DNA of 64,000 nt from JAOXRU01 sp965247735 (GTDB lineage: Bacteria > Bacteroidota > Bacteroidia > Flavobacteriales > Flavobacteriaceae). Positions 18,275 to 25,178 of the stretch are shown one piece after another. The position numbers and the translations under genes are program-made. The stretch lies in assembly GCA_965247735.1 (NCBI GenBank), contig CBDFHN010000001.1, positions 248,001 to 312,000 of the forward strand, written 5' to 3'. The stretch's first letter is position 1. Each line of letters opens with the position of its first letter. The notes beneath the pieces were generated by a model that did not search any database, was not told the DNA's origin, and saw only the letters and a program-made list of their open reading frames with translations.

Positions 18275-19033
18275 ATGTATAGATTTTTAATATTTTGTTT
18301 TCTTGCCTTTTGTTTTTTTTCTTGTGACTCTTCAAATACTGTAGCGGTTGTAAAAACTAATTCTGTGCATGAGTTAGTAGATGAAGCCATTGCGAATGCA
18401 GGTGGAGACTGTTATGAAAAAGCAGAGATTAGATTTAACTTTAGAAACCGATTGTATGTGTCTAAACGAGAAGGATGGAAGTCTGTTTTGCAAAGAGAAA
18501 CAATAGATTCCCTATGTTTAGTAACAAAAGACGTATTGGATAATAGTAATTTTCAACGCTTTTTGGAGGATATGCCACTTGCAATACCAGACAGTATTGC
18601 AAATAACTATAGTAATTCTGTAAATTCAGTTCATTATTTTTCTCAACTGCCATTTGGACTTAACGATAAGGCGGTAACAAAAAAGCTAGTAGGGGAAAGC
18701 ATTATAAAAGGAGAGCCTTATCATAAAATAGAGGTTACATTTGCAGAAGAAGACGGTGGGGACGATTTTGATGATGTGTATTTATATTGGATTCATAAGG
18801 AAAATTGGACTATAGATTATTTAGCTTATGAATTTCATGTAAATGGTGGTGGAAAGCGCTTCCGTGAAGCCTATAATGCTCGTTTTGTAAATGGAATTAG
18901 ATTTGTTGATTATAAAAATTACAAACCAATGGTTAAAAGCGTTCCATTAGTTAATATCGATAGTTTATATCAAAATAATGGACTAAAGTTACTGTCTAGA
19001 ATAGAATTGGATGCGGTAACAGTATCTTACTAA
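18275..19033 (+). CDS. Lipoprotein of the DUF6503-like flavobacterial family
   Basis: Lipoprotein signal with lipobox ending F-F-S-C-D-S-S (Cys about residue 17), so it is membrane anchored in the envelope. The mature part is a roughly 230-residue beta-rich domain with V-H-E-L-V-D-E-A-I-A-N-A-G-G near its start, D-V-Y-L-Y-W-I-H-K-E-N-W-T-I-D-Y-L-A-Y and F-R-E-A-Y-N in the middle. I associate this arrangement with the DUF6503 family, from memory and without a search; no enzymatic motif is visible. Some homologues are misnamed as aldolases in databases. Stands alone between smpB and a convergent lipoprotein. Confidence 0.75.
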   Translation: MYRFLIFCFLAFCFFSCDSSNTVAVVKTNSVHELVDEAIANAGGDCYEKAEIRFNFRNRLYVSKREGWKSVLQRETIDSLCLVTKDVLDNSNFQRFLEDMPLAIPDSIANNYSNSVNSVHYFSQLPFGLNDKAVTKKLVGESIIKGEPYHKIEVTFAEEDGGDDFDDVYLYWIHKENWTIDYLAYEFHVNGGGKRFREAYNARFVNGIRFVDYKNYKPMVKSVPLVNIDSLYQNNGLKLLSRIELDAVTVSY

Positions 19034-19058
19034 AGTCTTATTAGACTCGATTAATTAT

Positions 19059-19101
19059 TGGTATGCCTACCAAAATTAAAATGTATTTGGGAAGCATACC
19101 A
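19059..19101. terminator. Interrupted hairpin between convergent lipoprotein genes
   Basis: Outer stem TGGTATGC (19059-19066) / GCATACCA (19094-19101) and inner stem CCAAA (19070-19074) / TTTGG (19086-19090), with a small internal loop. It sits between two convergent genes. There is no long T-run, so it may be a weak terminator. Confidence 0.4.
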
Positions 19102-19124
19102 TGTAGTATTGAATAGTTTGTTAA

Positions 19125-19691
19125 TTATTCTTCTTCTTCAAAATCTCTAGGAATACAATGATCTATATTAAGAAGCAGGGAAGTAGCTTCTCCATTAACA
19201 ATGTTAACAATATATAAGTTGCTATTAACATTATCTTCAATCTGATCGTATTTTTTTTCACCTATTAGCTCATTTACCAATTTAGGAATTGTGTTGCTAT
19301 GTCCTACAATAAGAATTTTCTTATTTAAAGTTTCTTTTTTTAGAGAATCTACATCAATACCAAAGGGTTTGTAAAGTTTTACAGTTTTGTTTTTTAGAAT
19401 TGCATTTGTTTCGGCAGTTTCTCTTGTTCTATTATAATCTGTACTATAAATTTCATCCAATGCTACAGTTCTAAATACTTCTCCCCATTTTAAAGCCCTA
19501 GCGATACCAGATTGATTTAAAGAAGGATTTTTATTATCTGGATCTGTTCTGTCCTTTTCAGCATGTCTTATTAAATAATAAGTAGAGATACCAACAGGCT
19601 TTATAACTTCAACTTCCTTTTTTTCCTCCTTACAACTTATCAAAAATATAAAAGAAACTAAGAATGCTAACTTTAGGTAATATGATTTCAT
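19125..19691 (-). CDS. Histidine phosphatase (phosphoglycerate mutase-like) lipoprotein
   Basis: Lipoprotein signal M-K-S-Y-Y-L-K-L-A-F-L-V-S-F-I-F-L-I-S-C places it in the envelope. The phosphatase core shows the R-H-A-E-K motif (catalytic His), Y-S-T-D-Y-N-R-T-R-E-T-A-E and the second histidine in I-V-G-H-S-N-T-I-P-K-L. Typical substrates are small phosphate esters; the specific one is unknown. The ATG at 19691 is preferred because it places the signal peptide at the N-terminus; the frame is open a further 36 codons upstream without a plausible start context. The mature protein ends in an acidic E-E-E-E tail. Confidence 0.88.
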   Translation of the reverse strand: MKSYYLKLAFLVSFIFLISCKEEKKEVEVIKPVGISTYYLIRHAEKDRTDPDNKNPSLNQSGIARALKWGEVFRTVALDEIYSTDYNRTRETAETNAILKNKTVKLYKPFGIDVDSLKKETLNKKILIVGHSNTIPKLVNELIGEKKYDQIEDNVNSNLYIVNIVNGEATSLLLNIDHCIPRDFEEEE

Positions 19692-19840
19692 ATATGTCAA
19701 TTTTAGCATAAATATACAATTATTTTTATAACAGGAGCTGGATGTAATAAGGCGATAAATCGTGTTTTTTTGTAAGATTGAATGCTGTAAAAAGTGCATT
19801 TCATCGAAAAGTTGAAGTTTTACACAATATTGCTATTTGT

Positions 19841-19913
19841 CGATTAACGATGATTATTATTCGTTAAACGATACTTTAACCTTCGTTAAACGGTTAATAT
19901 GTACCGTTAAACG
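19841..19913 (+). promoter_or_regulatory. Array of four LytTR-type operator-like sites
   Basis: CGTTAAACG occurs exactly three times in the same orientation at 19862-19870, 19884-19892 and 19905-19913 (22 and 21 bases apart). A fourth, near copy CGATTAACG is at 19841-19849, again 21 bases away. Copies therefore repeat every two helical turns. The 9-base direct repeats with 12-13-base spacers are the arrangement known for LytTR-domain regulators (AgrA, VirR types), and the GTT core fits. The last copy ends 3 bases before the promoter -33 element at 19917. A LytTR regulator is encoded at 39168..39917. Confidence 0.65.
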
Positions 19914-19916
19914 ATT

Positions 19917-19946
19917 TTGATAACAATAAATCTTTTCTTACTTTTA
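19917..19946 (+). promoter_or_regulatory. Putative promoter of the T9SS surface-protein operon
   Basis: TTG at 19917-19919, 19-base spacer, TACTTTTA at 19939-19946 (7 of 8 to TAnnTTTG). It lies immediately downstream of the four operator-like sites and predicts a leader of about 195 bases before the ATG at 20148. Confidence 0.5.
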
Positions 19947-20116
19947 TTACAGATTAAAAAAACAATCAACTGTTTTCGCCTCACTTAAGTTAACAGATGT
20001 AGTTGATTTTTAATCCAAAAATAGCAATAAGCACATAACAATTAAAAGAACCAAATTTTGCCTATGATTTAAAACTACTTTCAGATTACATATTTCTTAA
20101 AGTTATTTTGTCCGGC

Positions 20117-20146
20117 ATTTTTTATTTACCCAAATAAATAAAAAAT
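20117..20146 (+). promoter_or_regulatory. AT hairpin abutting the start codon
   Basis: Perfect 12-bp inverted repeat ATTTTTTATTTA (20117-20128) / TAAATAAAAAAT (20135-20146) with a 6-base loop. It ends one base before the ATG of the surface protein, so in RNA it would pair the ribosome-binding region. An AT-only stem is weak and its role is inferred. Confidence 0.35.
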
Positions 20147-20147
20147 C

Positions 20148-22304
20148 ATGAAAAACCTACTTACAACACTCAGCCTATTATGCTTTTTCTTAGTGGTTAC
20201 TAAAGTTTCCTCACAAACTTTAAATAAACCCGAACTTTCTTTTACTTATGCTTGTGCTAAAAAAACTTATAACGATTTTAAAGCCATAATTTCGTTTAAG
20301 GATAGTGCCTTTGAGGGAGATAACATTTTTTATGTTGAACTTTCTGATCCCAACGGAAGTTTTGACTCCCCAACGGTACTTTCAGCTATTGCTAATGAGA
20401 ATTCATCTTTTGAGTTTGAAACTAAATTTGAGTTTCCTAAAACTATAGAAGGTGAAGCGTATAAGATTAGAGTTAGAACTACCAATCCTGTAAAAATTAG
20501 CCCTAGTACAGCTGCTTTTAATGCCTTTTATCTTCCCAACGTTAATTTGGTTTTAAATAATTATAAAGATGTAGCTTTATGTAGTACTACTTCCGTAAAT
20601 ATTGCTCTTAATGTAGATGTTGCAACCGAATATTTGTGGTATAAAAATGGAGAACTGTATAAAAAAACAGGAGCAAGTTTAGAGGTAAACTCTTCAGGAG
20701 AATATTATGCCGAACCTTTTTATGGAGATTGTACTGGTGCATTATTTTCTAATATTGTTGTTGTTACTTTAGGAGATAGTTTTACTGGGGATATTTTGGG
20801 AGATGATACTATAGAGGTTTGTCCAAATACGAGCCATACTTTTAATGCTACTGTGGCAGATGATGCCTATAGCTATACTTGGTACAAGAATAATGTAAAG
20901 ATAGAAGGACTAGCAGTTTATAGTCCTGCATTAACAGTGGATGCTTCTAGTGCTACTTATGGGGATTATAAGTTAATAATAAGTAACGGAAAATGCGAAG
21001 TGTCTTCCAAAATAGTAACCTTAACTTCTCCATCTGTATTAGAATTGGAGGCCCTTAGCGATACTAAAAATATACTAATAGAAGGTAGCCCGCTTACTAT
21101 TGCTTTATCTTCAAATACTAGCAATGTTGCGGTAACATGGTATAAGAATGATACTGTTATTAGCAAAGGAAAAAATTTATCATTGGAAGTTGAAATGGTT
21201 GGAACATACTATGCTTTAGTATCAGTTGTAGGTTCTTGTGCTGAAGTGGTAAAGTCTCCAACCTTTCAGGTTCTTGTTCCAGAAAATTTTATTGCAACAA
21301 TAACCTACCAAAATTCTTATGAAGAATGTACTTCTAGTGAAACAAGTTTAGCGATTGCCAAGTTTGTTGCTTTTGCTGCAGATGGTTTTGAACAAGAATT
21401 GGCATTAGATGTAATACAAAATTTCAACTTTTCTTGGAAAAAAAATAACGAAGAAGCTGCCAAAGCCGTGAAAAATATTAACATAAATTCTTATGCCTCT
21501 AACGGAATTTATTTTTTGGAAGGAGATTATCAAGGAAAAAAAATTCTATCAAACAGACTTATAGTTTCATTAGGGATTTCAACTCCAGAATTGCTAACAT
21601 CAAAAACTATTGCTTGTACCAATGGACAAATAGAATTAAGTACTACAATAGTTACTGATGCCATTTACTCTTGGTACAAAGATGATTCCTTACTTGGCGA
21701 ATCTTTAGAACCTAACTTTACAGCCAGTGGTTTTGGAAAATATACCCTAGTAGTTGATTTAAATGGTTGTACTAAAACTTCAGAAATTACTAATGTTATA
21801 CCTGTAGATGAAGATAGCATAGAAATATACCCATCTGCTGATATTGTAATTAGTACTAATACTACTCAATTGATTTCTGCTACTGGTGCTACAACATATA
21901 AGTGGACAGATGCAGAAGGAAACATAGTAAGCGAATCGGATTCTTTTGTTGTTGATATACCTGGAAAATATTACTTAAACGCAACAATTGATGGTTGTGT
22001 TATTGTAAAAGAAATCACTGCTTCTGAGAATAATGTAGTATATGTGCCAAATATTATTTCGCCAAATAATGATAATATTAATGATAAATGGATATTACCT
22101 GCTAAATTTGTAAACGATCCAGAGATAGAAGTTACTATATTTGATGCTAGTGGAAATAAAATTTTGAATACTAAAAAGTATCAAAATAATTGGCCTTTAG
22201 ATAATTCCAATACAAGTGTTACTAAATCTGCTGTTTATTATTACCTGATTAATAAAGAAGGTAAGGCAGTAAAAAAAGGGTCGATAACAGTAATAGGAGC
22301 CTAA
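20148..22304 (+). CDS. T9SS type B (CHU_C/gliding-motility) CTD surface protein with Ig-like repeats
   Basis: Signal peptide (MKNLLTTLSLLCFFLVVTKV, cleaved near S-S-Q) and several Ig/PKD-like modules with recurring W-Y-K-[ND]-[ND] motifs at roughly residues 165, 245, 330 and 505, each with flanking cysteines. The last 85 residues are a type B C-terminal sorting domain: V-Y-V-P-N-I-I-S-P-N-N-D-N-I-N-D-K-W followed by V-T-I-F-D-A-S-G-N-K-I and a final strand. It should be exported by the type IX secretion system and attached to the cell surface. The next gene, 10 bases later, encodes its likely SprF-type partner. Expression is probably controlled by the operator array upstream. Confidence 0.93.
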   Translation: MKNLLTTLSLLCFFLVVTKVSSQTLNKPELSFTYACAKKTYNDFKAIISFKDSAFEGDNIFYVELSDPNGSFDSPTVLSAIANENSSFEFETKFEFPKTIEGEAYKIRVRTTNPVKISPSTAAFNAFYLPNVNLVLNNYKDVALCSTTSVNIALNVDVATEYLWYKNGELYKKTGASLEVNSSGEYYAEPFYGDCTGALFSNIVVVTLGDSFTGDILGDDTIEVCPNTSHTFNATVADDAYSYTWYKNNVKIEGLAVYSPALTVDASSATYGDYKLIISNGKCEVSSKIVTLTSPSVLELEALSDTKNILIEGSPLTIALSSNTSNVAVTWYKNDTVISKGKNLSLEVEMVGTYYALVSVVGSCAEVVKSPTFQVLVPENFIATITYQNSYEECTSSETSLAIAKFVAFAADGFEQELALDVIQNFNFSWKKNNEEAAKAVKNININSYASNGIYFLEGDYQGKKILSNRLIVSLGISTPELLTSKTIACTNGQIELSTTIVTDAIYSWYKDDSLLGESLEPNFTASGFGKYTLVVDLNGCTKTSEITNVIPVDEDSIEIYPSADIVISTNTTQLISATGATTYKWTDAEGNIVSESDSFVVDIPGKYYLNATIDGCVIVKEITASENNVVYVPNIISPNNDNINDKWILPAKFVNDPEIEVTIFDASGNKILNTKKYQNNWPLDNSNTSVTKSAVYYYLINKEGKAVKKGSITVIGA

Positions 22305-22314
22305 CATTTATTTT

Positions 22315-23838
22315 ATGTTAAAAAGATATATTTTTCTTTTTTTTGTTATACTATACTCTTCAGTAATGGCACAAGAGGCTGAAGGTACTTATATAAAAAC
22401 AGATTATTGGAGACAGCATAATTTATTAAAATACCAACGAAATTTAATGAATCCTACGTTTTCATTTGTGGGGCAACAACAGAAAGAGTTGTCGCTCTGG
22501 GGACGAATTCAATGGGTAGGAGTAAATGATTCGCCAAAGACCTATGTCGTTAACTACGGTGGAAAGTTCAACAATAATACTGGAGCTGGCTTGGGGCTAT
22601 TTCAGAATAACAACGGACTTTTTATAGACATGGGGCTTTTGGTGAACTATGCTCGGGCTATTCAATTGTCTAAAAACTCATGGTTGACTTTTGGACTTAA
22701 TTTTAGCGTACTAAAAAGTGGATTGGATAAAAACGCTTTTCAAATCTCAGAACAAGATAATGCATTATTAGATACTCAAGACACTTTTTCTATTGTAGGA
22801 ATGCCTGGTTTTAATCTAAGTATAGGAAATTTTGATATTGGAGTAATGTCAGAAAATTTATTGGACTATAATCTTACTTCTGGAACCAATACAGGTAGCT
22901 TTTCTGATAAAATTTTTGGAGGTCACTTTTCTTATACACACAGGTTTAATGGTAGTGGATTACTAAGTGATTCGAAATTAAAAACGCTTCTTTACGGAAA
23001 GAAAATTCCAAATGCAACTGTCCAATATGGAGCAGGAATGGTATTAGATGCTCCTTCAAAGGGATATGCACAATTGGGATACAATAGTTTTTATGGTATT
23101 TCTGGTGGATTAGGAGTACGGGTGGGACAAGGAATAGTTGTTGGTGTTATTGCGGAAAAAGGACTATCAAGTTCTAGTAGTGCATTTGGCGCAACTTATG
23201 AAGTTTCTGCAGTGATAGAATTTGGAAATAAGAAAAAAAGAGATGAACCAATTACGTTTAAAGATGGGCCAAGACCTGATGCTTTTAAAAAGAAAAGCAA
23301 GAAAAAAGAGGTAATTGTAGCCGAAAGTGATGCAGTCAATAAAAAAACTGAAATTGATGAGACCAATAAGAAAAAAGCAACCCTAATTAAAAATGATGAT
23401 GAAAATGAAGCTTTGGTTGTACTTTCTAAAAAAGAAAAAGAAAAATTGTTAACCGATGAAAATATAGAATATGTAGATATTCTTACTTTGGATGCAATGG
23501 CATTTACTAAAGATTCGGATAAAAGCGAGTTGAAAAAAATATTTCCTGATGATAATAAAAACCCACGATACAAAGTGGTAGAACGTGTAGCTGGTACTGC
23601 TTACGGATTTTATCTAGTTGCCAATGTGTTTTCGCAAAAGTATTATTTCGAAATGTTTGTGAAGTTGTTAAAAAAGAGAGGATTGAATCCAAAATCTTTT
23701 TATAATGAAGAAAATGAATTTTATTATGTATATCTAAAGAAGTACGATAAGTTATCAAACGCAGAAAGAGATAGACGTACTAAAATGGATGGTAAGTATT
23801 TTGAAGAAACCTGGATTTTATGGGTACGATTTGATTAA
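22315..23838 (+). CDS. PorP/SprF-family outer-membrane protein with C-terminal SPOR-like domain
   Basis: Signal peptide then a PorP/SprF beta-barrel (about 20-310): Y-W-R-Q-H-N-L-L-K-Y-Q-R-N-L-M-N-P-[TA]-F, repeated glycine/aromatic strands and G-G-L-G-V-R-V-G. PorP/SprF proteins assist secretion or surface anchoring of specific T9SS cargo, here most likely the adjacent surface protein. The barrel is followed by a lysine-rich linker (about 311-390) and a C-terminal domain of about 100 residues (G-F-Y-L-V-A-N-V-F ... Y-V-Y-L-K-K-Y-D) that looks like an SPOR module, which in other proteins binds denuded peptidoglycan glycans. Length 507 is about 200 longer than plain SprF. Ends overlapping the tetR stop by 4 bases. 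Confidence 0.9.
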   Translation: MLKRYIFLFFVILYSSVMAQEAEGTYIKTDYWRQHNLLKYQRNLMNPTFSFVGQQQKELSLWGRIQWVGVNDSPKTYVVNYGGKFNNNTGAGLGLFQNNNGLFIDMGLLVNYARAIQLSKNSWLTFGLNFSVLKSGLDKNAFQISEQDNALLDTQDTFSIVGMPGFNLSIGNFDIGVMSENLLDYNLTSGTNTGSFSDKIFGGHFSYTHRFNGSGLLSDSKLKTLLYGKKIPNATVQYGAGMVLDAPSKGYAQLGYNSFYGISGGLGVRVGQGIVVGVIAEKGLSSSSSAFGATYEVSAVIEFGNKKKRDEPITFKDGPRPDAFKKKSKKKEVIVAESDAVNKKTEIDETNKKKATLIKNDDENEALVVLSKKEKEKLLTDENIEYVDILTLDAMAFTKDSDKSELKKIFPDDNKNPRYKVVERVAGTAYGFYLVANVFSQKYYFEMFVKLLKKRGLNPKSFYNEENEFYYVYLKKYDKLSNAERDRRTKMDGKYFEETWILWVRFD

Positions 23839-24428
23839 GCTTTTAATTCTTTATTAATAAGCCTTTCTAAATGACTTACCATAGTACTTAAATAATCATT
23901 ATTATTGCTGCTCATGGCCAATAATGTAGCGCCTTTTAACATGGCAATTATAAGTTGAGCATAAGATTCTGGATTTATAGTAAATTTTATTTCACCATTT
24001 TGTTTGCCAGCTATGATGATTTCGGCTATAATAGTAGTCAGTTTATTGGTGTACTCAAGTACATAGGGTTTTAAAAAATCATTTTTCCCGTAAGTATCAA
24101 TAGATGCATTAATAATGGGACATCCACCAAATTCTTCCATATATGAATCGTAATACCTATAAAAACTACTTAATATAAAAAGCTGCTGAATAGAAGAGTT
24201 ACTCGTATTTATCTGACTTTTTATTTTATTAATAAGTTTACTTGCACCATATTGATATGCCGCAATTGCCAAAGTTTCTTTGTTTTTAAAATTACCATAA
24301 AGAGCTCCTTTGGTTAGTCCTGTAGCTTTTGTTAAATCACTTAAACTAGTGCCTGCATATCCTTTTTTGTTAAATATTGGGGCAACGGTAGCAATGATAA
24401 ATTTGCTAGTTTTTTCGGCTTTTGTCAA
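23835..24428 (-). CDS. TetR/AcrR family transcriptional regulator
   Basis: N-terminal three-helix HTH (residues 8-55: F-N-K-K-G-Y-A-G-T-S-L-S-D-L-T-K-A-T-G and L-T-K-G-A-L-Y-G-N-F-K-N-K-E) and an all-helical C-terminal ligand/dimer domain. Ligand and targets unknown. A short interrupted palindrome ATAC-N6-GTAT at about 24479-24492, 50 bases upstream of the ATG, could be an autoregulatory operator but is weak. Its stop overlaps the end of the convergent SprF gene by 4 bases. Upstream lies the hairpin array at 24541-24980 rather than an obvious regulated gene. Confidence 0.93.
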   Translation of the reverse strand: MTKAEKTSKFIIATVAPIFNKKGYAGTSLSDLTKATGLTKGALYGNFKNKETLAIAAYQYGASKLINKIKSQINTSNSSIQQLFILSSFYRYYDSYMEEFGGCPIINASIDTYGKNDFLKPYVLEYTNKLTTIIAEIIIAGKQNGEIKFTINPESYAQLIIAMLKGATLLAMSSNNNDYLSTMVSHLERLINKELKA

Positions 24429-24540
24429 AATAGTATTCTGTTTTATGAATGGCTAAGTTATTAATTTTTCAGCATATAATACTAAACGGTATATTTTTAG
24501 AAGTATATTTTTCAATATTTAATATAATTGCATGAAAAAT

Positions 24541-24980
24541 CCCGATTGTAAGGTGAAGAATAACAATCGGGATCTAAACTAACTAACTAAACTAACTAAC
24601 TATATTTTTGTTTATTTTCTAATTTTGTTATAAAAACCGGTCGTTGGGTGAAGAGTAACAACCGGAATTTAGACTAACTAACTAAACTAACTAACTATAT
24701 TTTTATTTGTTTTTCTAATTTTGCTTTAAAAAACCGGTTGTAGGGTGAAGATTAACAACCGGAATTTAAACTAACTAAACTAACTAACTATATTTTTTAT
24801 TTGTTCTTTAATTCTGTTTTTAAAAAACCGGTCGTTGGGTGAAGAGTAACAACCGGAATTTAAACTAACTAAACTAACTAACTATCTCTTTATTTGTTTT
24901 TCTATTTTTGTTTTAAAAAACCGGTCGTTGATGTAGAGTAACGACCGGGATTTAAACTAACTAACTAAACTAACTATATT
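24541..24980. repeat. Five-unit tandem hairpin/(CTAA)n array, possible small-RNA cassette
   Basis: Five units with a 93-97-base period. Each has a GC-rich hairpin (24541-24571, 24637-24665, 24734-24762, 24828-24856, 24921-24949) with a conserved loop GGTGAAGA-like in units 1-4, then a run of CTAA/ACTAA repeats ending CTAT, then a T-rich stretch. Stem bases covary: CCCGATTGT/ACAATCGGG in unit 1, CCGGTTGT/ACAACCGG in unit 3, CCGGTCGTT/AACGACCGG in unit 5. On the plus strand a TAnnTTTG-like box precedes every hairpin by 9-11 bases (24523, 24620, 24716, 24809, 24903; three are perfect). On the minus strand every hairpin is followed by T5-T6, like an intrinsic terminator. No ORF is conserved. The rest of the 24429-25178 gap shows nothing else. 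Confidence 0.85.
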
Positions 24981-25178
24981 TTAAATGATTTATTTTTTAT
25001 TTCTGATGTAAAACTACAGATTTTTCTTACATATAAAAGTGTTTTGTTGTGATACTCTATTATTTTGTGGTGAATTGTACTCAAAATGTTATTAGACGCT
25101 ATAATTATCATCTTAATAAGTTCTTGCTTTCTTACAAATACTGTACTAGACTTTGTTGTAAATTGAATGCAATAACAA

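Noticed and set aside
24479..24492. TetR operator upstream of the TetR gene
   Set aside because: Only four matched bases per arm (ATAC/GTAT); not enough to report as a feature.
24541..24980. CRISPR array
   Set aside because: The units are 93-97 bases long and conserved throughout, with no unique spacers of equal length and no cas genes nearby.
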